Source: Chromobotia macracanthus
Lineage: Eukaryota; Chordata; Actinopteri; Cypriniformes; Botiidae
Length of the DNA stretch: 64,000 nt
Assembly (NCBI GenBank): GCA_036877525.1
Contig: JAZGTH010000002.1
Coordinates: forward strand, 992,001 to 1,056,000
Reading direction: 5' to 3'
The notes beneath the pieces are model-generated. The model did no database searches. It was not told the DNA's origin and saw nothing but the letters and a program-made list of their open reading frames with translations. Each line of letters opens with the position of its first letter. Within the stretch, counting starts at the first letter, position 1. The position numbers and the translations under genes were made by a program. This document shows, piece after piece, positions 21,901 to 34,035 of this stretch.

Positions 21901-24900
21901 AGCCTGTGGCGAGGCATTCAGACCATCACTGACTACAAGCCCCTGCCACAGGCCTGTGATGACGACACATCCCTTCCAGATGCACTTAACCAGTTTTATT
22001 CACGGTTTGAAATGCAGAATGACACACCTGCACAAAAACTGCCCACACCTCCCACCGACCAGGCGCTCTGTCTGTCTCCAGCCGTAGTGAGGAAGACCCT
22101 GTCTAGGATTAACCCACGCAAGGCTACGGGTCCTGACAACATACCTGGCCGTGTACTGAGAGACTGTGCTGCACAGCTGACAGATGTCCTAACAGATATC
22201 TTCAACATCTCGCTGAGCCAGGCAGTCGTCCCCATGTGTCTCAAGTCCACAACCATCATACCGGTACCTAAGAAATCACCTGTGTCCTGTCTGAATGACT
22301 ATCGTCCCATAGCACTGACTCCAATCATGATGAAGTGCTTTGAGAGATTAGTCATGAATCACATAAAAACCAGCCTCCCCAACACACTCGACCCACTCCA
22401 GTTTGCATACCGTCCAAACCGCTCTACGGATGATGCAATTTCCTCCACCCTCCACCTGGCTCTTACCCACTTAGACCAGAAGAACACTTATGTAAGAATG
22501 CTGTTCATTGACTTCAGCTCAGCATTCAACACAATAATCCCACAACAGCTCATTAATAAATTACACCTGCTGGGCCTTAACAACTCTCTCTGTAACTGGA
22601 TTCTGGACTTTTTAACTGAAAGACCCCAGTCAGTCCGTGTCGGCCACAACACCTCGAGCACTACCACACTGAGCACAGGTGCTCCACAAGGCTGTGTGCT
22701 CAGCCCGCTGCTCTTCACACTGCTGACCCACGACTGCACTGCCAAGTTCAGCTCCAACCACATCATCAAGTTCGCCGATGACACAACGGTGGTAGGTCTC
22801 ATCAGCAACAACGATGAAACGCACTACAGAGAGGAAGTGGCACAGCTAGCGGCATGGTGTGGCGCGAACAACCTGACCCTCAATGTGGAGAAGACAAAGG
22901 AGGTTGTGATGGACCTCAGGAGAAACTCCACTGACCACCCCCACTGACCATCGACAGCTCGACTGTGGAGAGAGTCAGCAGCACTAAATTCCTGGGGGTG
23001 CACATCACAGAGGATCTCACCTGGACCACCAACACCACGTCACTCTCCAAAAGGCACAACAGCGCCTACACTTTCTCCCCCGGCTGAAAAGAGCAAGTCT
23101 CCCTCCACCAATCCTCACCATGTTCTACAGGGGAACCATTGAGAGTGTGCTGACCAGCTGCATCACTGTCTGGTATGGGAACTGCAGCGCCGCAGACCGC
23201 AAGACCCTCCAGCGGACAGTGAACACAGCTGCAAAGATCATCGGTGCCCCTCTCCCTTCCATCCTGGACATTTTCCTTTCACGATGCTCCAACAAAGCCA
23301 CCAGCATCGTAAAGGACCCCACCCATCCCTCACACAGTCTCTTCCAGCTCCTGCCGTCAGGAAAACGGTACCGGAGCATCAGAGCCCGCACTGCCAGACT
23401 GCTCAACAGCTTTTTCCCCCAGGCTGTGAGAGCCCTGAACTCAAGCACGGCTCCCCTCTGAAAAACCTCATACCTCTTAAATGTATATATATATCTATTT
23501 TTTATTTCTCCCTTGTGCAATTCTGAGTGTGCTACACACAGGTGAGTAGGCCGCACAGACCACCTGTAGAAACACACTCTCCTCTATGTGCACTAGACAC
23601 TTTTTACAACTGAGGGTACATAATCCCACAAAAAAGACTCATGTATGTTTACAAGCCCATGTCTACAGATCATCTTGTACTGTTCTCCAGCCAGGAACAG
23701 TGCTTGACTTATATTTATGTGGAACATTTGTATAGTTTGTATTTAAATAGTTTATGTATAGGCAACTTTATATATATTTATATATAGTATATTTATAATC
23801 CAATTCTGTTAGCATTTGTGTTTAGATTTATACTGTTTCACGTCATTGTTGTATGTCTGTATTTATGTAGCACCGTGGTCCTGTGAGGCACGACATTTCG
23901 TTCCACTGTATGTCCCCACATATAGCGGAATGACAATAAAGCTCAACTTGAACTTGAACTTGAAAATTCTACAACCAATACCCCATAATGACAACATGAA
24001 AGAAGTTTGTTTGAAATCTTTGCAAGTTTATTAAAAATAAAAAATCAAACGTACAAGTATTCACAGCCTTTGCCATGACACTCAAAATTGAGCTCAGCTG
24101 CATCCTTTTTCCACTGATCATCCTTGAGATATTTCTACAACTTGATTGGAGTCCGCCTGTGGTAAATTACGTTGATTGGACATGATTTGGAAAGGCACAC
24201 ACTTATCTTTATAAGGTCCCACTGTTACCAGTGCATGTCAAAGCACAAACCAAGCCATAAAGTCCAAGAAATTGTTTGTAGACCTCTGAGACAGGATTGT
24301 ATTGAGGCACAGATCTGGAGAAGGGTACAGAAAAATTTCTGCAGCATTGAAGGTCCCAGTGAGCACAGTGGCCTCCATCATCCATAAGAGGAGGAAGGAA
24401 GAACAACCATCTCTGCAACACTCCACCAAAAAAGCCTGTATGGTAGAAGGCACGTGACAGCCCACCTGGAGTTTGCCAAAAGGCACCTAAAGGACTCTTG
24501 GACAATGAGAAACTAAATTCTTTGGTCTGATGACACAATGACTGAACTCTTTGGCCTGAATAGCAAGCATCTGGCGGAAACCAGGCACCGCTCATCACCT
24601 GGCCAATACTTTACCTACAGTGAAGCATGGTGGTGGCAGCATCATGTTGTGAGAATATTTCTCAGAGGCAGGAACTGGGAGACTGCAGCAATGTACAGAG
24701 ACATCCTTGATGAAAACGTGCTCCAGAGCGCTCTGGACTTCAGACTGGGGTGAAGGGTCAGTGTCCTGTTGGAAGTCGAACCTAAGCGCACAGCCAATAT
24801 AACAAGGAAATTCACAAAGTTGTCCCATAGTCACTCCATTGAGTGGCCCAGACTTTAACCCGATTGAACATCTCTGGAGAGATCTGAAATGGCTGTGCAC

Positions 24901-27900
24901 AGATGCTCCCCATCAGACTTGGTGGAGCTTGAAAGGTGCTACAAAGACGAATGGGAGACACTCCCCAAAAATGGGTGTGCCAAGGGTAGTATCATACTCA
25001 AAAAGGCTGTAATTGCTGCCAAAGGTATTGTAGGTAAAGGTAAAGTATTGAGCAAAGGCTGTGAATAATTATGTACATGTTTTTTTTTTGTTTGTTTGTT
25101 TGTTTTTGTTTTAAATTTGCAAAGATTTTAGACAAACTTATTTTGTCATTATTGGGTATTGTTTGTAGAATTTTGAGGAAAATAATGAATTTAATCCATT
25201 TAGGAATAAGGCTGTAACAGATGTAAAAGGTGAAGCACTGTGAATACTTTCCAGGATGCACTGTAAGTCCAGAAACGTATTCTGGTATGCAAGATATGAA
25301 CCCTTGCCCAATTGTACACACAAAACTACTCAATCTACAGACCACTCACAGTCCTTTCACTAACTGTATATCTAATGCATATTGCAAGTGCTAATCTGAT
25401 TGGCTGACTTCATGGAAGAGTATTCATGGTTAGAGTTCCTGCCCTATCCCTAACTTTTATGCTGTTCACCATGTTTTTTTTGTGCAGGTGTTCAGGGAGA
25501 GTGCCGTGGCATTCATTCATGTTTCATGCTGGTTGTTATATATCTGTATAATACTAGGCACGTCAAACTGTGATTGATCATGTTAATTGTTAGTCAGAAG
25601 GCTTTTCCTGTCTAAGTGGGCATTTTTGACCAGTGTAAGCTACATATAACATTTGGCCTTTTGTCACAACTGGTAACAAATTTCAGTTCTCAAAGGGTCA
25701 GTGTGAGATCTTCAAATAAACATTAAACTGGGTATTTTTATTCATGTTGAAACTATAAACATGTTGACAGTTTAACTTACTGTTTCATCATGACAGAAGT
25801 TGACATGAAAGAGAAAAAAAAGGGAAAAAAAGGCAGTTTGCAATGTAGTGAATGACAGTATAGACAATGCTATACTTGTGGTCAGTCATAAATTAATCCT
25901 AAAAATGGTAGTTTTTAAAAAGCGTTTGTGTCTTGGGTCCAAATGTTTTGGGTCAAGCTGACATATTCAGATAAATTATTACATTTTAAATAGAATTTGA
26001 TAACTTTAAGTTTGTTAGTTCATCAAATTGCATCACATTCCTTTATTTTTGTTTTTGTTTCTAGCTAACCTCCTTTGACAGAACCAATATGGATGCAGCA
26101 CAGATAAGATGTAGGTGAAGGACAACATGGTAAATCACAAATGTGTTCAGTACTGTACATCAACTTAAAATTTTACTACTGTGATACTTCAACAGCACTT
26201 GAGAAATCGGTGGTGTCTTGGGTAAATGATCAAGATGTGCCGTTCTGTCCTGATTGTGGGGGCAAATTCAACCTCCGTAACCGGCGTCACCACTGCCGTC
26301 TCTGTGGGTCCATTATGTGCAGGAAGTGCACAGAGTTTGTGCCTCTGCCACTGGCCTGTGAGTCACACATGCATGAATTATCTGACTTTTAATCATTAAT
26401 CTTGCCTTTTTTATAATTTCTACCTTTTAAGGCAGAAACCCTGCAGCAAACACATAGTGCTGTTCATCTGAAGGCCATGGGAAGCTTGAACTTCCTATCA
26501 ATGTCAGTAGAACTTAATGTTAACATGTCAAGTAAATATGCAACACTAATTAGAATAATAATGCAAAGCACGCATAAATATTAGCAAAATAGTCAATATT
26601 TAGTTATTGAATTAAAAACAAGTTTATTTAAAATTTATCAGACTCATGTACTAGAGGTTTTTTAAACAGCTCATTGTAGGGCATTGTGGGATTGCCCTCA
26701 CAATAACGTATACACACACCTCTGCTGCTGTGGAAAAAGAATCTTCACATACTGATTCTGTCTAATTTTAAAATGCTGTTTACATGGGCAACTGGGTAAC
26801 TGCTTATATAGTGGTATATCACATATGACTGCAGATATACCAGACTGAAGTATACCAGACTGCAGATACGAATAACTATATAACAGCATTTGGATATAGT
26901 TACGATTACCTTTTCCTTTTGTTTTCTTTTATTATTTTATTGTTATGTTATAATACTTGTGTCACATGTTGCTGTCAGATAAGTTGACCAGTGGAACAAA
27001 GGAGGCTCTGTATGCAACTGGCAGTCCAAGTCAGGGTGGGTCTCCTGGGCAACAGGCCATGCAGCAGATCCCTCGCCGTGGCTCCATCACCAGCATCTCA
27101 TCCGTCACCTCCATTCTGGAGGAGAAAGATGAGGATCGGGTGCGCTGTTGCCATCACTGCATGGACGCGCTGATGCGGCATCAACACAAACTGGAGGAGA
27201 AAGATCACATGCCTGATATCGTCAAACTCTATGAGGTACCAGCTGTATATTGCTGAGTGTTATGAGCTTTACGGTGACATTTTAACTCTTTAAATTAAAA
27301 CTATAGTTGAAAATCATATAAAAAATTCAAAAACTTCTTAAGATTAATACAACCATAGCACATTTGCTGACTTCCATTTTATGTTCTGTTAGTCAGTAGT
27401 TTCTTAAAAATAAGTCAAATTTATTTTTTTTAAATTTGTGCTTAGATGCAAAAGAATACCTTGTTTTGCATCTAAAAACGCTGTTTGTAGTTAGAGTCAT
27501 AAGACTTAAAACAAAAATCATAGTCTTTGTCAAAACTAAATTTTATTTTAAATTGCTTTAATTTGTAGATTAGTTCTGTAGTAATTTACATTAAAATGCA
27601 AATACCAAATGACACAAATGACTAATCAGTAAAGATTAATTAAGGTAGTCTGTTAATTAGTCTGAGAATTTACTTTTAATGTTGCAATGAGTCTGTACAC
27701 TGTATTATAAACTCTGTGAAGCCGTGGTTTACAGTGAATATAAAACAGTGCCAGTGTTGTAAAGCATGACACTAAGCAGAGTAAAACCCTCACATTCACT
27801 GTAAAGCATGGCTTCATAATCAATCATAATCAATATTTGATTGTTTTTGCTCTGCAGAAGTTGAGGACATGTATGGAGAAGGTTGAAGCTAAGGCCCCAG

Positions 27901-29741
27901 AGTACACACGCATGGCTGAGTCACTGAAGTAAGCCCTCAACAGCTGTAAGAAAACCACTGCAGACGAGCATTTGATCTTTTATTGAACGATTTGTTAGTG
28001 CCGGGTAGCACATCAGCACATTGCCAGTCTCAGAGTTTGTTTGTCTGTGCAGTGCTGGAGAGACGGCCTATAATCTAGAGAATGCTGCTGGAATGAGGAT
28101 GGAAATTCAGAAATACTATGAGCTCATTGATGTTCTGAGGTAGGAAAACGTACACTGGCATAGAAATATCTGTGAGAATCCTTTACATGTATTTCTATGC
28201 TTTTGTTTCTGTATTAGTAAGAAGATCCTCACACTGGGGTTGGAAAAGGAGGTCCAGCCACACCCAAAAGCCCTCCAACTGCAAAGAATGGTGCGCTATG
28301 CTGCCACACTCTTTATACAGGTAAGAAACAAAAACGCAACCTTGGCCATAAAGCTATAAAGAACATACACTTCAGATGGGGATGTGCTTATCCAGACACT
28401 TGCTTTCTTGCACTCTGCAGGAGAAACTGTTGGGTCTGACAACTCTACCCACCAAGGAGAAATTTGAGGAGCTGAAAGAGAAGAGGAGGGAGGAGCAGGA
28501 GAAAAGGTTTCAGCAGGAAAAACAGGCACGCTAATGTTATTATATACAATAATACAAAATGATCAATCACTTTTTCTGTTACTTTGTGGTGATAATCTCC
28601 AGAAATGTTTTATTTAGTCATCTAAGGATGCAGTACTTTATAGCATAGTGGGTGCGATTCAAATGAAAGGATTCTGTAAATGAAAGATATCTCAGAGGTT
28701 GTTCATTAATTTGGGGTTCATTCTGTAATGCTATATGTCTTGTGTAATTAGGCAGCCCTAGAGGCACAAAAACGTCGATCTGAAAATGAGAAGATTCGAC
28801 CGGCTTTCGGTGCAAATGGAAATGTTTCAGGTCCCCGCATGACCAAAGCCAGCGGCTGGCTGCCACAGTCAGACACTCGCTGTGAGCTGGATGACCCTCT
28901 GCTGCAACAAATTGAAAACATAGAGTCATTCTTACGGCAGGCACGCTCTGCAAACCGTACAGACGAGGTATCCATGCTAGAGGAAAACCTACGGCAACTT
29001 CAGGATGAGTTTGATGCCCAGCAAACCAGCCGAGCTATCAAGCTGTCACAGAAGCTGGCTGAGGAGATGGACCTACAGCAAAGGCAGATTGAACATCTAC
29101 AGCAACGAGAACTTGAGAACAAAGCCCACACAAAAACTTCCCCAGATTTCAGAGACAGAGGAAATGTTCAAAAACAAGATGGAGAGGAAGGTGACTTGGG
29201 AGAACATTTGACTGCAAGCCATGCATTTAGCCCTGGATCTAATACAAAGTCATTACCTTTGGAGAGGCAAAGAAAAGAACATACACTAACTCAACCAGCC
29301 AAAAACCCATTTGAAGATGAGGATTCTTCACTTGAAGAAGAGGAAACCAACTCTGTGAGCAAAGAGATTATGAATCAGGCAACCAATGGAAAGAAGAATT
29401 ACAATCCATTTGAAGATGAAGAGGATGATCTAGATCTAGACACAGGTAAAGTGAAGACACCTGCAAATCCTTCTGAAGATGAGGATGATGAGGTAGATCG
29501 AGGTAACCCTTTTAAAGAAGGTTCAGATGTGATTCCAGCTGCCTCAACCAATCCATTTGATGAAGATGGCACTTTAATGGATGATGTGATAGACGAAGAG
29601 CTACTCCTACAACAGATAGACAATATCCGTGCATATATGTTTGACGCCAAACTGAGTGGACGCTCTGATGAAGTGGAGCTTTTGACAGAGAACCTAAGAG
29701 AGCTACATCGTACACTACAAGAGCAGAAACAAAAAAAATAG
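18972..29741 (+). CDS. rbsn: Rabenosyn-5 (Rab4/Rab5 effector, FYVE protein)
   Basis: Eleven coding exons: 19063-19225 (the exon begins at 18972 after TTGTGCAG), 19771-19902, 20101-20201, 26065-26110, 26196-26357, 26979-27235, 27858-27928, 28053-28139, 28218-28320, 28421-28525, 28752-29741. Together they keep frame for 738 residues; the human protein is about 784. Domains in order: N-terminal C2H2 finger, FYVE finger, a coiled-coil middle, four NPF motifs in acidic context, and a C-terminal Rab5-binding helical hairpin. The protein sits on early endosomes, binding PI3P through FYVE, Rab4/Rab5 through helices and EHD proteins through NPF, and drives tethering and recycling with VPS45. The start at 19063 gives MASMYQPS before the conserved EGFLCPLCLKD. 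Ten introns are normal except a GC donor at 28526; the third is 5.9 kb and filled by transposons. Confidence 0.95.
19063..19225 (+). CDS. rbsn: rbsn first coding exon: C2H2 zinc finger
   Basis: It encodes FLCPLCLKDLQSFYQLQDHY followed by EEEH, the C2H2 finger at the N-terminus of rabenosyn-5 that contacts Rab5. The first Met at 19063 was chosen over the upstream in-frame TTG at 19030 because it matches the usual MAS... start. The exon ends with donor GTATGT, and the next exon continues with LVQKAKKAKDKLLKRDGDE. Confidence 0.9.
20409..23961 (+). mobile_element. Near full-length L2-like non-LTR retrotransposon (inactive)
   Basis: The insertion begins near an AAGATGGCGGC motif (20440-20450) and ends with AATAAAGCTCAACTTGAACTTGAACTTGAA, the short tandem tail of fish L2-like LINEs. 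Coding parts: an N-terminal basic region from 20443, an apurinic-type endonuclease (NVRSLVNKLDSIQ near 20845, IIAGDFNHANLK near 21290, GYSDHI near 21440), and reverse transcriptase at 21589-22947 with FADDTTVVGL. A C-terminal region follows at 23120-23461. At least three frameshifts (about 21050, 21540 and 22940) break what would be one long frame. The low decay suggests a fairly recent insertion. Confidence 0.85.
21589..22947 (+). pseudogene. L2-like LINE reverse transcriptase (frame intact over 452 codons)
   Basis: Reverse-transcriptase blocks are visible: ATGPDNIPGRVLRD, PVPKKSPVSCLNDYRPIALT, FAYRPNRSTDDAI, MLFIDFSSAFNTI, STGAPQGCVLSPLLF and FADDTTVV. The catalytic aspartates in FIDFSSAF and FADD are present. 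The frame is separated by frameshifts from the endonuclease part upstream and the C-terminal part at 23120-23461. It belongs to the LINE nested in the Tc1 copy. Confidence 0.85.
26196..26357 (+). CDS. rbsn: rbsn FYVE-domain exon
   Basis: The exon encodes the WVNDQDV motif, the first CPDC pair, RNRRHHCRLCG and an SIMCRKC stretch. These are the FYVE signature WxxD, R(R/K)HHCR and the zinc-binding cysteines. FYVE binds phosphatidylinositol 3-phosphate on early endosomes. A short 46-base exon (26065-26110) precedes it and completes the LTSFDRTNMDAAQIR linker. Confidence 0.95.
28752..29741 (+). CDS. rbsn: rbsn last exon: NPF motifs and C-terminal Rab5-binding region
   Basis: The exon holds two related helical-hairpin segments, LDDPLLQQIENIESFLRQAR and near the end EELLLQQIDNIRAYMFDAK. 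The four NPF motifs between them (NPFEDEDSS, NPFEDEEDD, NPFKEGSD and NPFDEDGT) bind EH domains. It is shorter than the human counterpart because the NPF spacer region is reduced. The stop is at 29739-29741. Confidence 0.95.
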   Translation, partial: AALEAQKRRSENEKIRPAFGANGNVSGPRMTKASGWLPQSDTRCELDDPLLQQIENIESFLRQARSANRTDEVSMLEENLRQLQDEFDAQQTSRAIKLSQKLAEEMDLQQRQIEHLQQRELENKAHTKTSPDFRDRGNVQKQDGEEGDLGEHLTASHAFSPGSNTKSLPLERQRKEHTLTQPAKNPFEDEDSSLEEEETNSVSKEIMNQATNGKKNYNPFEDEEDDLDLDTGKVKTPANPSEDEDDEVDRGNPFKEGSDVIPAASTNPFDEDGTLMDDVIDEELLLQQIDNIRAYMFDAKLSGRSDEVELLTENLRELHRTLQEQKQKK

Positions 29742-30760
29742 TGACTGTCATAAATCCATATCATGAGGTTTTTCCACACTTTTCTGTCAAAATTAAACGC
29801 AAGAATCAGTTAGTTGGGAAGGATAAAGACAATAAAAATTAGATTTAAAGATCTAATTCTAATAGTCATAGTTGAACTAAAAAAGCTAGGGGAACGTTAG
29901 CATAGCTAATTATTCCAATTCTTTGCTATTTTTGGGTAACAAGTAATATGAGGAAACTTGAGGTGGTTGTTTTAAATGGAATTGCTGAAGCATTTACCAT
30001 CCAACCAAATCAGTATTTGATGCACACATTCTTTAAGAATTCATTAGAATGTATTCTAAAGCAACAAATCTGCACAACTGACCATTTTCTGATAGGCTAC
30101 TGATGTAATGGATGACCAGCGCTTCACTAGATAAGACGATAATGTCCTGCATTTCGTCCAAACATTATTGGTTAAAATCTGCAATGTTTATTTTAATGTG
30201 ATGTCAGATCTTGTGTATGTAATGTACTTGTATATACCACATAAAAATTTTCATGTACATTGTTTAATTTCATTAATTCCATTAATTAATTTAGCATCAT
30301 ACAAATATATCCAGTGCTTGAACAAGTAATGTTCTTGGTTGTTATCATTGGCTTGGTCCACTTTTAAATAGCTTTGCAGAAGGTTTCCAATTAGTATTCA
30401 TAATTTTCTCAAGTAATATTCCTTGCATGTTTTAATACTTTATTGTACACGCCACAAAAAAATGTCAAACACTAAGTCAGTGTTGTGTTCGTGTTAACTG
30501 TGTAACTTTCCTGTTAAGAATACATACTGTATTTGAAAAGTTCAAGTAAATTATAGTTTCATTTCTTACAAAAAATACTCTAAGAACACACAGCAGTGAC
30601 TAAATGTGTCTGAATGTCATGCTTTTTGTAATTATAATAACTGATGTTGTGGCAAGCAGAGAACAACTGCTTTAGCTTTTGGAAATTGGTGTATGTTCAC
30701 AATGTAATCAATGCAACACTAATAAAAACAGCTGACACAATAAAAGGGGTTTAAGGGTTT
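29742..30760 (+). other. rbsn: Probable rbsn 3' UTR with polyadenylation signals
   Basis: AT-rich sequence without coding potential follows the stop. AATAAA occurs at 30721-30726 and 30739-30744. A cleavage site just after these would give a UTR of about 1 kb. This is inference from position and signal only. Confidence 0.5.
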
Positions 30761-31004
30761 TTTTTGTCTAGTGTACATTGAGAAACACAAATGTTTTTTG
30801 TGTGTGAGGGTTGTATTTGTTTTCCAAGCATCATTTGTGTGATTCCTTTGAGATTCTGTAGTCCAGAAATGAACTATTACTGTAAAAAGTCAATTCTGTA
30901 AATAAATTCTGTAATAGAAACATTTGAATTTCTATCAAAGCAAAGAAAGACTAACAAAAGAAAGATGCCATGAAAACGTCATAATGCAGATAATATGTAT
31001 CCTG

Positions 31005-31200
31005 TAACAGTTCATCTGAGCCAGCAGCCTGTTTGGCCCTATATTTGCTTGTCATCCCTTTGGAAAGGGGCACTAAACCTGGTTACGGAACCTAACCCTC
31101 CACTTCACTCATACACTCCTGCAGGAAGTATTTCTTGGGCCCAAAATTATCAGGGTTAGACAGCTCCATTTTAGCCAGAGCCTCAGCTTTAACAACTTCA
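31005..31200 (-). pseudogene. mrps25: Orphan last exon of mitochondrial ribosomal protein S25, damaged
   Basis: Read on the minus strand from 31200, just after a good acceptor (TGTCTGCTCACAG), the exon encodes EALAKMELSNPDNFGPKKYF then LQECMSEVEG. This matches the C-terminal part of MRPS25 (human ...NFGPRKYCLRECICEVEG). The frame then stops at 31092. In a shifted frame the expected tail is still recognisable (MTSKYRAKQAA), so a small indel truncated it. No sign of exons 1-3 is found upstream up to the next gene. MRPS25 is a small-subunit mitoribosome protein and neighbours RBSN in human. The intron acceptor argues against a processed copy. Confidence 0.75.
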
Positions 31201-31209
31201 CTGTGAGCA

Positions 31210-31947
31210 GACAGATACATGCAAACAAGCTCATATACATGACATCTAGACGTATCACATACAGCTGGGATCATACACTTACGCCTCGTAAAATCTACAA
31301 AGTGTTAATAATAATTTAAAAAGTTATAAAATATTGAACGTATGAAAAATATTGAAAATATGAACGGTGGTGTACATAGACCTCCTCAGAGGCCGGGGTG
31401 AAACGACAAAAAGGGCACTTGAATCAACTTCAATGAACATAACCAAAGTTCCCTTTTAGGCAGTCACGTTTGACGTTACAGCGACGTATTGATATATGGG
31501 GTCTCGTTTACGAGTAGTAACCTAAGTAGTATCACCTTCGAGTAGTAGAAAAAACGTACCAATGAACATTGGTTCGAGAGGAAAGAGCCAATGAGCATTG
31601 GGCAGTGAGTGTATATAGATTTGTAGATTTTTTCGTATGTAGATTTTTTCATTCAGAGTAGCAGTAAGCGCTACTCATATTTCACTCGACTATTGCCTGT
31701 CTCTCTCGCAAAACAATTACAGTGTGACTGGAAGTCATTTAATTTAACCGGACATTAGAGCCTAAATCGTGCCCACCCAGACTCCTTCCTAACGCGTATT
31801 AAACAGAATTGGAGAACAAAAGTTTCTCAAAATGCTAACAGCTTTGGCAGTAACCTTACTATTCGCCATGACCACATGACAGATTTAAAATAAACCACAC
31901 TTCCAGATACAATGAATTGACTTCCAGTCACTCCAAAATGTGTTTTT

Positions 31948-31950
<3 letters not shown>
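31210..31950. other. Gene-free stretch, possibly containing a dispersed repeat
   Basis: About 31380-31620 is GC-richer, with phrases such as GACGTATTGATATATGGGGTCTCG, and may be a DIRS-related or other fish repeat. No coding frame is present. Confidence 0.3.
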
Positions 31951-31983
<33 letters not shown>

Positions 31984-31992
31984 ACACTTCTC

Positions 31993-32023
<31 letters not shown>

Positions 32024-32035
32024 ACTGACACTTCC

Positions 32036-32066
<31 letters not shown>

Positions 32067-32072
32067 ACACTT

Positions 32073-32110
<38 letters not shown>

Positions 32111-32115
32111 ACACT

Positions 32116-32151
<36 letters not shown>

Positions 32152-32317
32152 ACACTTCCCTCTCTCTCTCTCTCTCTCTCACTGACACTTCCCTCTCGCT
32201 CTCTCTCTCTCTCACTGACACTTCCCTCTCTCTCTCTCTCTCTCTCACTGACACTTCCCTCTCTCTCTCTCACTGACACTTCCTCTCTCTCTCTCTCTCT
32301 CTCTCACTGACACTTCC

Positions 32318-32352
<35 letters not shown>

Positions 32353-32361
32353 ACTGACACT

Positions 32362-32399
<38 letters not shown>

Positions 32400-32433
32400 A
32401 CACTTCCCTCTCTCTCTCTCACTGACACTTCCC

Positions 32434-32464
<31 letters not shown>

Positions 32465-32469
32465 ACACT

Positions 32470-32505
<36 letters not shown>

Positions 32506-32510
32506 ACACT

Positions 32511-32556
<46 letters not shown>

Positions 32557-32601
32557 ACTGACACTTCCCTCTCTCTCGCTCTCACTCTCTCACTGACACT
32601 T

Positions 32602-32648
<47 letters not shown>

Positions 32649-32957
32649 ACACTTCCCTCTCTCTCTCTCTCTCTCTCTCACTGACACTTCCCTCTCTCTC
32701 TCTCTCTCTCTCTCTCACTGACACTTCCCTCTCTCTCTCTCTCTCTCACTGACACTCCCGCTCTCTCTCTCTCTCTCACTGACACTTCCCTCTCTCTCTC
32801 TCTCTCACTGACACTTCCCTCTTTCTCTCTCTCTCTCTCTCTCTCTCACTGACACTTCCCTCTCTCTCTCTCTCTCTCACTGACACTTCCCTCTCGCTCT
32901 CTCTCTCTCTCTCACTGACACTTCCCTCTCTCTCTCTCTCTCTCTCTCACTGACACT

Positions 32958-33009
<52 letters not shown>

Positions 33010-33288
33010 ACACTTCCCTCTCTCTCACTGACACTTCCCTCTCTCTCTCTCTCACTGACACTTCCCTCTCTCTCTCTCTCTCTCACTGACACTTCCCTCT
33101 CTCTCTCTCTCTCTCACTGACACTTCCCTCTCTCTCTCTCTCTCTCTCTCTCACTGACACTTCCCTCTCTCTCTCTCTCTCACTGACACTTCCTCTCTCT
33201 CTCTCTCTCTCTCACTGACACTTCCCTCTCTCTATTTCTCTCTCTCACTGACACTTCCCTCTCTCTCTCTCTCTCTCACTGACACTTC

Positions 33289-33324
<36 letters not shown>

Positions 33325-33489
33325 ACACTTCCCTCTCTCTCTCTCTCTCACTGACACTTCCCTCTCTCTCTCTCTCTCACTGACACTTCCCCTCTCTCTC
33401 TCTCTCTCTCTCTCACTGACACTTCCCTCTCGCTCTCTCTCACTGACACTTCCCTCTCTCTCTCTCTCACTCTCTCACTGACACTTCCC

Positions 33490-33520
<31 letters not shown>

Positions 33521-33848
33521 ACATTCCCTCTCTCTCTCTCTCTCTCTCTCACTGACACTTCCCTCTCCTCTCTCTCTCTCTCTCACTGACACTTCCCTCT
33601 CGCTCTCTCTCTCTCTCTCACTGACACTTCCCTCTCTCTCTCTCTCACTCTCTCACTGACACTTCTTTCTCTCTCTCTCTCTCACTGACACTTCCCTCTC
33701 TCTCTCTCTCTCTCACTGACACTTCCCTCTCTCTCTCTCTCTCTCACTGACACTTCCCTCTCTCTCTCTCTCACTGACACTTCCCTCTCTCTCTCTCTCT
33801 CTCTCTCACTGACACTTCCCTCTCGCTCTCTCTCTCACTGACACTTCC

Positions 33849-33879
<31 letters not shown>

Positions 33880-33991
33880 ACACTTCCCTCTCTCTCTCTC
33901 TCTCTCTCTCACTGACACTTCCCTCTCTCTCTCTCTCTCTCACTGACACTTCCCTCTTTCTCTCTCTCTCTCTCTCTCTCTCACTGACACT

Positions 33992-34035
<44 letters not shown>

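Larger units (their letters stand above)
20311..25263 (+). mobile_element. Tc1-like transposon in rbsn intron 3, interrupted by an L2-like LINE
   Basis: The left end reads TGCATCCGGAAAGTATTCAC after TA at 20309-20310. The right end is the inverse, GTGAATACTTTCCAGGATGCACTG, before TA at 25264-25265, as expected for a Tc1 family common in fish. The Tc1 sequence runs to about 20408, stops, and resumes at about 23962 with AATTCTACAACCAATACCCC; the gap is filled by a LINE. A transposase remnant follows on the plus strand (24236-24990; SKHKPSHKVQEIVCR, LEFAKRHLKDSW, MYRDILDEN). It has stops and a deletion after about 24392, so it is dead. Confidence 0.9.

Noticed and set aside
31560..31600. GGTTCGAGAGG phrase resembling a tRNA B box
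   Set aside because: No A box at the proper distance and no cloverleaf; not enough for a tRNA or SINE head.
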